From an uncultured Gammaproteobacteria bacterium (GTDB taxonomy: Bacteria > Pseudomonadota > Gammaproteobacteria > Steroidobacterales > GCA-2729495): DNA of 21,145 bases. Both the position numbers and the translations under genes were made by a program. The notes under the pieces were generated by a model that ran no database searches, was not told the DNA's origin, and was given only the letters and a program-made list of their open reading frames with translations. The stretch spans positions 1 through 21,145 of the forward strand of contig CALGMY010000051.1 in NCBI GenBank assembly GCA_937958785.1, given 5' to 3'. Shown piece by piece: positions 7,879-14,670 of the stretch (within the stretch, counting starts at the first letter, position 1; each line of letters begins with the position of its first letter).

Positions 7879-8175
7879 TCAGTCGGTCAGGTCGTCATCC
7901 AGCCGGCCCATGTCGATGGGCGGGTTCAGCAGGGCCTCGGCCTGTTCCCGGGCCATCAGGTCCTCGGGCGTCTGGTCGGCTTCCTTGAGGAGCTCGGCCG
8001 TCACCAGGCCGGCGGCGATTTCCCGCAGGGCGACCACCGTGGGCTTGTCGTTTTCCCGGTCCAGCAGCGGCTCGGCGCCATTCGCAATGCGGCGGGAGCG
8101 CTTGGCGGCCACCATGACCAGTTCGAACAGGTTCGGGATTCTCTCGAGGCAGTCTTCGACGGTGATGCGGGCCAT
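7879..8175 (-). CDS. rpoZ: DNA-directed RNA polymerase omega subunit
   Basis: 98 aa. MARITVEDCLERIPNLFELVMVAAKRSR is the conserved omega N-terminus, and ENDKPTVVALREIAAGLV is the helix that clamps the beta-prime C-terminal region. Omega assists assembly of RNA polymerase and forms part of ppGpp site 1, which fits its position directly before spoT. The C-terminal tail after about residue 65 is acidic and poorly conserved, as is normal for the family. It is separated from gmk by about 99 bp, the largest gap in this operon, which may hold its own promoter. Confidence 0.96.
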   Translation of the reverse strand: MARITVEDCLERIPNLFELVMVAAKRSRRIANGAEPLLDRENDKPTVVALREIAAGLVTAELLKEADQTPEDLMAREQAEALLNPPIDMGRLDDDLTD

Positions 8176-8207
8176 GGGGGATTCACTGCAGAACGATGGG
8201 GGTCGAG

Positions 8208-8237
8208 ACTCTAGGGAAGGGACCCGGCCCCGGGCAA
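8208..8237 (-). promoter_or_regulatory. Possible internal promoter for rpoZ-spoT-ridA-recG
   Basis: The 99-bp gap between gmk and rpoZ (8176-8274) contains, on the minus strand, TTGCCC (8237-8232) and TAGAGT (8213-8208) with an 18-bp spacer, placing the start about 30 bp before the rpoZ ATG. Both hexamers are partial matches to the sigma-70 consensus. A short AT-rich block (CATATATTGATT) lies nearer gmk. Nothing else recognisable is in the gap. Confidence 0.3.
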
Positions 8238-8274
8238 GCGCATATGCAGAATCAATATATGAATGGCGGGCCGG

Positions 8275-8895
8275 TCAGCCGGCGAGGATGGCGCGGGCCC
8301 GGCTGGCCGTGGCGGTGGCCGTCGTGGCGAGATGCGCGCTATCCCCGGCCAGTATCGCGACGAGGCCGTCCACCGCCTGCTGCAGCTGGTCATTGACCAC
8401 CAGGAAATCGAACTCCTGCCAGTGCCCCATGTCGTCCAGGGCCTGGCCGAGCCGCCGGCGGATCACTTCGTCCGAGTCGGTGGCCCGGGTCCGGAGCCGT
8501 CGCTGCAGTTCTGCCACCGAGGGCGGCATGATGAAGACCGTCCGGCAGTCGGGCGCGTTGGCGCGGATCTGGCGGGCGCCCTGCCAGTCGATCTCGAGCA
8601 GCACGTCGTGGCCGGCGGCGATCAGCGCCTCGACCTGCGCCTTGCTCGTGCCGTAGCGGTTGCCGAAGACCTCCGCGTGCTCCAGGAACTCCCCCGCCTC
8701 GACCATCTTCTGGAACCGCTCCCGGTCCACGAAGCAGTAGTCCTGGCCATCCATCTCGCCCGGCCGGGGCGGCCGGGTGGTGTACGAAATCGAGAAGCGG
8801 AGGCCCGGGTCGCGAGCCAGGAGGGATTTCACCAGCGTGGTCTTGCCGGCGCCGGAGGGGGCGGAGAGGACGAGGAGGGTGCCGCGGCGGCTCAT
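8275..8895 (-). CDS. gmk: Guanylate kinase
   Basis: 206 aa, the usual size. It phosphorylates GMP to GDP with ATP in the cytoplasm. Visible motifs: P-loop SAPSGAGKTTL (residues 11-21), the GMP-binding segment SYTTRPPRPGEMDGQDYCFVD, the EFLEHAEVFGNRYGTSK segment, DVLLEIDWQGARQI and the LID arginines in RLRTRATDSDEVIRRRL. ATG 8895 is 3 bp after the yicC stop, so the two are translated from one message. The last 20 residues are an Ala/Thr/Arg tail longer than needed for the fold. Supplying GDP/GTP next to spoT ties it functionally to ppGpp synthesis. Confidence 0.97.
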   Translation of the reverse strand: MSRRGTLLVLSAPSGAGKTTLVKSLLARDPGLRFSISYTTRPPRPGEMDGQDYCFVDRERFQKMVEAGEFLEHAEVFGNRYGTSKAQVEALIAAGHDVLLEIDWQGARQIRANAPDCRTVFIMPPSVAELQRRLRTRATDSDEVIRRRLGQALDDMGHWQEFDFLVVNDQLQQAVDGLVAILAGDSAHLATTATATASRARAILAG

Positions 8896-8898
8896 CGG

Positions 8899-9765
8899 CT
8901 ATTCGACGTTCTGGACCTGCTCACGGATCTGCTCGACCAGCACCTTGATGTCGACCGCGCGGCGGGTGGTCTCCGCGTCCGCCGACTTGGAGGCGAGCGT
9001 GTTCGCCTCGCGGTTCAGCTCCTGCACCAGGAAGTCCAGGCGGCGGCCGACGGGCGCGTCGGACCTGAGGTTGTCCCGGAACTCCGTGAGGTGGGAGCGC
9101 AGGCGGTCGAGCTCCTCGCTCACGTCGAGCTTCTGGGCGAGCAGCACGACCTCCTGTTCGAGCCGCTGCGGATCCACGGGGGTGGCGAGCGCCGCGACGC
9201 GCTCGGCCAGTCGCTCGCGGATCCGGGCGAGGACGTCGGGCAGGCGCGCCACGACGTCGGCCACGTGGCCCTCGATCTCGGCCAGGCGGCGCTCCAGCAT
9301 CTCGGCGATGCGGGCGCCTTCCCGGGCCCTGGCGCCATTGAGGTCGGCAATTACCGTCTCGAAGGCGCGGGTGACCTCGGGCAGGAGGGCGGCGGGGTCC
9401 TGCTCCTCCTGCTCCAGCACGCCCGGCCAGCGCAGGATGTCCAGGGCGCTCGCCGGGGCGGCGGTGCCGAGTTCGGCGGAGAGGGTGTCCAGGTGGATGG
9501 CGAGTTGCCGGACGAGCGGGATGTTGAGCTTGCCCGATGCCGCCCGGCTCTCCCCCGCGCGCAATGCCAGCGACGCCTCGACGCGGCCCCGGCCCAGGCG
9601 GCTGGTGGCCAGCTGGCGCAGGTCGGTCTCGATCCCCCGGCAGAAGTCCGGCACCTTGAGCAGCACCTCCAGGTGCCGATGGTTCACTGACCGGACTTCC
9701 CAGAGCAGCTGGCCCTGGGGTGTCGTGGTCTCGCCCCGCGCAAATCCGGTCATGCTGCGGATCAC
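8899..9765 (-). CDS. yicC: YicC/YloC family endoribonuclease-like protein
   Basis: 288 aa from GTG 9765. The start is fixed by MIRSMTGFARGE, the invariant beginning of YicC proteins. Other family blocks follow: WEVRSVNHRHLEV, DILRWPGVLEQEEQD, NRLEQE-like RLEQEVVLLAQKLDVSEELDRL, GRRLDFLVQELNREANTLASKS and IKVLVEQIREQVQNVE at the C-terminus. YicC-family proteins have been described as endoribonucleases, with E. coli YicC implicated in small RNA turnover; I infer the same broad role. The long central helices fit the ring-like oligomer known for the family. It heads the minus operon, is divergent from the PP2C gene and is 3 bp from gmk. Confidence 0.93.
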   Translation of the reverse strand: MIRSMTGFARGETTTPQGQLLWEVRSVNHRHLEVLLKVPDFCRGIETDLRQLATSRLGRGRVEASLALRAGESRAASGKLNIPLVRQLAIHLDTLSAELGTAAPASALDILRWPGVLEQEEQDPAALLPEVTRAFETVIADLNGARAREGARIAEMLERRLAEIEGHVADVVARLPDVLARIRERLAERVAALATPVDPQRLEQEVVLLAQKLDVSEELDRLRSHLTEFRDNLRSDAPVGRRLDFLVQELNREANTLASKSADAETTRRAVDIKVLVEQIREQVQNVE

Positions 9766-9852
9766 GCGACGGGCCTCACGTTTGGCGCAAAATTCCTGTG
9801 CATCGGGATGGGGTGCCGCTTAGACTGCCGCGAAGTATCACCGGGAGTTGCC
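9766..9852 (+). promoter_or_regulatory. Divergent control region yicC / PP2C; Shine-Dalgarno fixes a TTG start
   Basis: GGGAG at 9843-9847 stands 5 nt before TTG 9853, a good ribosome binding site. A possible -10, TAGACT (9821-9826), with a weak -35 TGTGCA (9797-9802, 18-bp spacer), would start the transcript near 9833. That is downstream of the in-frame ATG 9808, which supports the TTG. No convincing promoter for yicC was recognised on the other strand. Confidence 0.4.
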
Positions 9853-10707
9853 TTGCGCGTCGAGTACGCAGACCTGAGCCTGATCGGCGATCGCGAGGAG
9901 AACCAGGACCGCGTCCAGGTGATCGCCAGCGAGCACGCCGTGCTGCTGCTCGTGGTGGACGGCATGGGTGGCCACGCCGACGGCGCCCAGGCCGCGCAGC
10001 TGGCCGTGGAGACCATCCGGGACGCCTTCCAGCGCGTGACCCATCCGGTGTTCGACCCCATCGGCTTCCTGCACCTGGCGATCGGCCGGGCGCACCTCAA
10101 CCTGGTCACCCTCGGCGCCCGGCTGTCGCTCGAGGCCCGCCCCCGGGCCACCTGCGCCATCTGCCTGGTGCAGGACGATGCCTGCCACTTCGCCCACGTG
10201 GGCGACAGCCGCATCTATCACCTGCGCGACGGCGCGGTGCGGGAGCGCACCCGGGACCACAGCCACGTGGAGCTGCTGCTCCAGGATGGCGTCATCACCG
10301 AGGCCGAGATTGCCGCCCATCCCATGCGCAACTTCGTGGAGTGCTGCCTGGGCGGGGACGCCTGGCTGCCCGGCATGACCATCACCCGCCGCAAGTCGCT
10401 GGTACCCGGTGACGTACTCATGGCCTGCACGGACGGCCTGTGGGCGGGCCTCGGTGACGAGCGCATTGCCGCCGGGCTCACCACGAAGGGCCAGCCCCTC
10501 GCCGGGAGCCTGCGCCGGCTCGGCGAGATGGCGGTGCGGGCCTCGGCCCCCTACAGCGACAACACCTCTGCCGTGGCCCTGCGCTTCGCCGGCTCGGGCA
10601 GCGCGCCGGACAAGCCCCGCGCCCGGCCCAGGCCGGCCGCCAGCGTGCCCGCTGCCGCCGCGGCACCCGCCGCGGCGCCGGCCAAGACCCCGACGGCCGC
10701 CGGATGA
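9853..10707 (+). CDS. PP2C-family serine/threonine protein phosphatase
   Basis: 284 aa from TTG 9853; an in-frame ATG at 9808 would add 15 residues but lacks a ribosome site and lies upstream of the likely transcript start. Metal-binding aspartates of the PPM/PP2C fold are all present: D19 in EENQDR, D36 in VVDGMGGH, D194 in ACTDGLW and D236 in SDNTS. The FAHVGDSRIYHLRDG block is also typical. The protein should be a soluble Mn/Mg-dependent phosphatase removing phosphate from Ser/Thr. The last 40 residues are an Ala/Pro/Arg-rich low-complexity tail. It overlaps rph by 4 bp (ATGA). No kinase gene is next to it, so the substrate is unknown; the same gene order near rph occurs in other gammaproteobacteria. 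Confidence 0.9.
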   Translation: MRVEYADLSLIGDREENQDRVQVIASEHAVLLLVVDGMGGHADGAQAAQLAVETIRDAFQRVTHPVFDPIGFLHLAIGRAHLNLVTLGARLSLEARPRATCAICLVQDDACHFAHVGDSRIYHLRDGAVRERTRDHSHVELLLQDGVITEAEIAAHPMRNFVECCLGGDAWLPGMTITRRKSLVPGDVLMACTDGLWAGLGDERIAAGLTTKGQPLAGSLRRLGEMAVRASAPYSDNTSAVALRFAGSGSAPDKPRARPRPAASVPAAAAAPAAAPAKTPTAAG

Positions 10708-11471
10708 GCCTGCCACCCGTCGCCCGCCCCAGCGGCCGGGCGCCCGCCGAACTGCGCCGGCTCACCTTCGAGACGGCCTACACCCGGCACGCGGAGGGGT
10801 CGGTGCTGGCCTCGTTCGGGGATACCCGGGTCCTGTGCACCGCCAGCGTGGAAACCGGCGTTCCGCCCTTCTTGCGCAACAGCGGGCGGGGCTGGGTCAC
10901 GGCCGAGTACGGCATGCTGCCCCGGGCCACCCACACGCGGTCACGGCGCGAATCCGCCCAGGGCAAGCAGTCCGGGCGCACCCTCGAGATCCAGCGCCTG
11001 ATCGGCCGGTCGCTGCGCGCCGCGGCCAACCTGGAGGCGCTCGGCGAGCGCACCATCACCCTCGACTGCGATGTCCTGCAGGCCGACGGCGGCACCCGCA
11101 CGGCGGCCATCTCGGGCAGCTACGTGGCGCTGGTGCTCGCCGTCGATGCACTGCTTGCCACCCGCGCGATCACCTCCAGCCCCCTCCATGGCCAGGTGGC
11201 CGCCGTCTCCGTCGGCATCTACCGCGGACAGCCCGTCCTCGACCTCGATTACGCCGAGGATTCGGGCGCCGAGACCGACATGAACGTCGTGATGAACGAG
11301 GCGGGCCAGTTCATCGAGGTGCAGGGCACCGCCGAGGGCCATGCCTTCCGGCGGGAGGAACTCGACACCCTGCTTGACCTGGCGGCCGGCGGCATCCGGG
11401 GCATCATGCAGGCCCAGACCGACGCCATCACCGCGGCGCGCGCGGCCGGTGCCGGACGCCGCCGCGGCTGA
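10704..11471 (+). CDS. rph: Ribonuclease PH
   Basis: 255 aa. RNase PH is a phosphate-dependent 3'-5' exonuclease that trims tRNA 3' ends. Signatures in order: RPSGRAPAELR start, GSVLASFGDTRVLCTASVE, WVTAEYGMLPRATHTR, the phosphate-binding GRTLEIQRLIGRSLRA, TLDCDVLQADGGTRTAAISG and the metal-binding LDLDYAEDSGAETDMNVVM. It is about 15 residues longer than the 238-aa E. coli protein because of a C-terminal AITAARAAGAGRRRG tail. Its ATG overlaps the PP2C stop by 4 bp and its end overlaps rdgB by 23 bp, so the three genes are one operon. Confidence 0.97.
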   Translation: MSLPPVARPSGRAPAELRRLTFETAYTRHAEGSVLASFGDTRVLCTASVETGVPPFLRNSGRGWVTAEYGMLPRATHTRSRRESAQGKQSGRTLEIQRLIGRSLRAAANLEALGERTITLDCDVLQADGGTRTAAISGSYVALVLAVDALLATRAITSSPLHGQVAAVSVGIYRGQPVLDLDYAEDSGAETDMNVVMNEAGQFIEVQGTAEGHAFRREELDTLLDLAAGGIRGIMQAQTDAITAARAAGAGRRRG

Positions 11472-12060
11472 GGTCGTCCTCGCCAGCGGCAACGCGGGCA
11501 AGGTGCGCGAACTGCAGGCCCTGCTCGGCCCGGCCTGGCGCCTGCGTCCGCAGAGCGACTTCGGCATCATCCCCGTCGAGGAGACCGGCAGCACCTTCCG
11601 CGCCAACGCCCTGCTGAAGGCCCGGCATGCGGCGCGCCTCACCGGCCTGCCGGCGCTCGCCGATGACTCCGGTCTCGAAGTGGATGCGCTCCAGGGCGCC
11701 CCCGGCGTGCGTTCGGCCCGGTACGCGGGGCCCGACGCCGACGATGCCGCCAATGTCCGCCGGTTGCTGGCGGCCCTGGAAGGCGTGCCCGAGGCGCGAC
11801 GAGTGGCCCGCTTCCGCTGCGTGCTGGTCTGGATCGCGGGACCCGGGGATCTGGCGCCGCTGGTGGCGGAAGGCAGCTGGGAGGGGCGCATCCTCGCCGC
11901 CCCCCGGGGCAACGCCGGATTCGGCTACGACCCCGTGTTCCTGGACCCCGCCAGTGGCCTTGCAGCCGCCGAAATGGCCCCGGAACTCAAGAATGCCCGC
12001 AGCCACCGGGGGCAGGCCCTGGGCCGGCTACGGGCCTTGCTGGACGCCCGCTCCCCTTGA
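11449..12060 (+). CDS. rdgB: RdgB/HAM1 family non-canonical purine NTP pyrophosphatase
   Basis: 203 aa from GTG 11449; upstream codons in frame merely overlie rph. The enzyme hydrolyses dITP, XTP and ITP to monophosphates, keeping deaminated purines out of DNA and RNA. Motifs: VVLASGNAGKVREL (substrate-phosphate binding), STFRANALLKARHAA, ADDSGLEVDALQGAPGVRSARYAG (catalytic Asp pair), GNAGFGYDPVF, and ELKNARSHRGQAL at the base-binding end. The product length matches the family. It is the last gene of the operon; hemW, which often follows rdgB, is absent here. Confidence 0.96.
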   Translation: MPDAAAAEVVLASGNAGKVRELQALLGPAWRLRPQSDFGIIPVEETGSTFRANALLKARHAARLTGLPALADDSGLEVDALQGAPGVRSARYAGPDADDAANVRRLLAALEGVPEARRVARFRCVLVWIAGPGDLAPLVAEGSWEGRILAAPRGNAGFGYDPVFLDPASGLAAAEMAPELKNARSHRGQALGRLRALLDARSP

Positions 12061-12134
12061 CTTTATGCACAAGCTGAGGCGGGCATGAAATATCAGGCAA
12101 TTAGCGTCCGGATGTTAAGTTCAATCGCTCGAGA

Positions 12135-12156
12135 ACTATCATAAGATATTGATAGT
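12135..12156. repeat. Inverted repeat in AT-rich intergenic block
   Basis: ACTATCA (12135-12141) and TGATAGT (12150-12156) are perfect 7-bp arms around an 8-bp AT-rich spacer (TAAGATAT). This is the most AT-rich part of the gap between rdgB and rpmE. It could be an operator or an unwinding-prone element; no T-run supports a terminator. Confidence 0.6.
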
Positions 12157-12172
12157 AAAAACTTTGCACCTG

Positions 12173-12206
12173 TGGCGAAAACTTCACCAAACCGGCATTT
12201 TCGCCA
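12173..12206. repeat. 9-bp perfect inverted repeat
   Basis: TGGCGAAAA (12173-12181) pairs with TTTTCGCCA (12198-12206) across a 16-bp spacer. As RNA it could form a hairpin about 110 nt after the rdgB stop, but no U-tract follows. As DNA it could be a binding site. The role is unassigned. Confidence 0.6.
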
Positions 12207-12239
12207 TCCTGGCCGGAATTAATGCGGCCCGCCGCCGGC

Positions 12240-12274
12240 TGTTCCACAGACTTATCCACAGGTTCTGTGGATAA
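12240..12274. promoter_or_regulatory. DnaA-box cluster: two perfect boxes in inverted orientation plus a weak one
   Basis: TTATCCACA (12252-12260) and its reverse complement TGTGGATAA (12266-12274) are both perfect matches to the DnaA box consensus TTATNCACA. With one more base each they form a 10-bp inverted repeat around a 3-bp centre (GTT). A 7-of-9 match, TGTTCCACA (12240-12248), lies 12 bp before the first box. An AT-rich stretch lies upstream at about 12084-12200. DnaA binding is likely; whether this is a titration or reactivation site, an rpmE regulator or part of an origin cannot be decided here. Confidence 0.65.
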
Positions 12275-12293
12275 CCCGCGCCCGCCGCGCCGC

Positions 12294-12322
12294 TTGCGGT
12301 ACCTTAGCCCAGTCGCTATCCT
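12294..12322 (+). promoter_or_regulatory. Likely rpmE promoter
   Basis: TTGCGG (12294-12299) and TATCCT (12317-12322) are separated by 17 bp and lie 46 bp before the rpmE ATG. The -10 matches four of six consensus bases, the -35 three. The DnaA boxes end 19 bp upstream of the -35, so bound DnaA could touch polymerase. Confidence 0.45.
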
Positions 12323-12367
12323 TCCGCGCCCTTGCCCAGCCTCCCCTCCTGCCGAGACGGTGACCCC

Positions 12368-12574
12368 ATGAAAGCCGACATCCACCCCACCTACGCCGAC
12401 GTGAAGGTCACCTGCAGCTGTGGCAACGAATTCGTGACCCGCTCCACGCTGGGCCGCGACCTGCACGTCGAGGTGTGCTCCGCCTGCCACCCGTTCTACA
12501 CCGGCAAGCAGAAGATCCTGGACACCGCGGGCCGCGTCGACAAGTTCCGCCGCAAGTACAGCCGAGCCGGGTAA
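12368..12574 (+). CDS. rpmE: 50S ribosomal protein L31 (zinc-binding form)
   Basis: 68 aa, standard for bL31. MKADIHPTYADVKVTCSCGNEF, the CSACHPFYTGKQKILDTAGRVDKF block and a basic tail are diagnostic. The cysteines in CSCG and CSAC mark the zinc-containing C+ form rather than the zinc-free paralogue, so its abundance on ribosomes may depend on zinc supply. It bridges the central protuberance and the 30S head. The gene stands alone between a DnaA-box region and gltA. No strong Shine-Dalgarno precedes the ATG (GAGACGG about 8 nt upstream). Confidence 0.97.
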   Translation: MKADIHPTYADVKVTCSCGNEFVTRSTLGRDLHVEVCSACHPFYTGKQKILDTAGRVDKFRRKYSRAG

Positions 12575-12580
12575 TCATCC

Positions 12581-12601
12581 GGCGGCGGCCTCACCACCGC
12601 C
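12581..12601 (+). terminator. Hairpin after rpmE, possible terminator without U-tract
   Basis: GGCGGCGG (12581-12588) can pair with CCACCGCC (12594-12601), leaving one C-A mismatch and a 5-nt loop, 6 bp after the rpmE stop. The absence of a T-run makes intrinsic termination doubtful. Confidence 0.35.
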
Positions 12602-12682
12602 ACCCCATCAGTCCCCTCGCCTGGTAAGTCGCCGGCACGCCGAAGCGTGACCCGGACCGGTGCGCTGTGCCGGTGGCTTCCC

Positions 12683-12688
12683 TATAAT
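12683..12688 (+). promoter_or_regulatory. gltA promoter -10 element
   Basis: A perfect TATAAT at 12683-12688 lies 40 bp before the gltA ATG, predicting a start near 12695 and a leader of about 33 nt. No good -35 is found 16-18 bp upstream (GTGCGC at 17 bp), suggesting dependence on an activator. Confidence 0.5.
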
Positions 12689-12727
12689 GTGCAATTCAGT
12701 TGGCCTGCACGCATCCGGATGACGAGC

Positions 12728-14031
<1,304 letters not shown>

Positions 14032-14038
<7 letters not shown>

Positions 14039-14670
14039 GGTCCGTCGCCCAGCAGGCCGGCGAGTTCCTTCAGGCTGGCCCGCTCCATCGGCCGCCCGTC
14101 CACCGGGCTGAGCGGTGCCTGCCCCCGCAGGCGCAGCGGGAACACCGTGCAGGCGAAGTCGCACTCCCCGGCGCGGAAACGGAGCAGGGGCAGCGTCTCC
14201 ACCTCTTCCCGCCGGAAGCGCAGCCGCCTCGCCCCCCCCTGGTGCCGGATCCCGAGCCCGTCCAGGGCCTCGGCAACCGCCTCGACCGTGTCGCTGAAGA
14301 GGTGAAGTTCGATCACCGAGTGGTTGGTCGCCGTGCCCCGGAGGACGTCACCGGCGAGCCGGGGATGAAACGTGGCAAGCTCACCCATCTGGTCCTGGGC
14401 CGCCTTCCGCAGGGTGACGAGCAGCGCGGGCTGGGTGCTCGCGTGGAAAATCCGGCTGTGCTCGGCGAGGGCCGCCTCGATCTCGGCATTGTCGGGCAGC
14501 GGCGCGTTCCGGCCGAGCCCCAGTCGCTCGGCGGCCTTGGTCTTGGCGGCCCGGAAGTCCGTCAGTCCCTCCGCCTGCATGATCCGGGCAGCCTCGGCCG
14601 CCACCGTCCGGCGACGATGATCGTCTGCCGGCGGCGGGCGCCGGCCCGGCCGGTCGTCAGAAAATTTCAC
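14032..14670 (-). CDS. Conserved hypothetical protein
   Basis: 212 aa if it starts at GTG 14670, which overlaps the mrcA end by 14 bp; GTG 14604 is an alternative. The longer frame upstream overlies mrcA and is discarded. Recognisable features are an N-terminal helix (AAEAARIMQAEG, then DFRAAKTKAAERLGL), a helical middle (EIEAALAEHSRIFH) and a segment GDVLRGTATNHSVIELHLFSDTVEAVAEALDGLGI. This layout matches a family of uncharacterised beta/gammaproteobacterial proteins. The last segment recalls a nucleotidyltransferase-like core, but the usual metal-binding acidic pair is not clear here (V and E-x-H instead of D-x-D), so I do not claim activity. It is probably translated from the mrcA message. 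Confidence 0.75.

Noticed and set aside
5640..7988. 782-codon open frame on the plus strand
   Set aside because: It lies entirely opposite spoT and rpoZ, whose domains are unmistakable. It is rich in His, Val, Asp and Arg with no recognisable domain, a typical antisense shadow in GC-rich DNA.
8263..9690. 475-codon plus-strand open frame
   Set aside because: Opposite gmk and yicC; no domain, no ribosome site, starts inside a real gene.
12046..12083. GCCCGC...GCGGGC as an rdgB terminator
   Set aside because: The loop is over 25 nt and no T-run follows, so it is unlikely to act as an intrinsic terminator.
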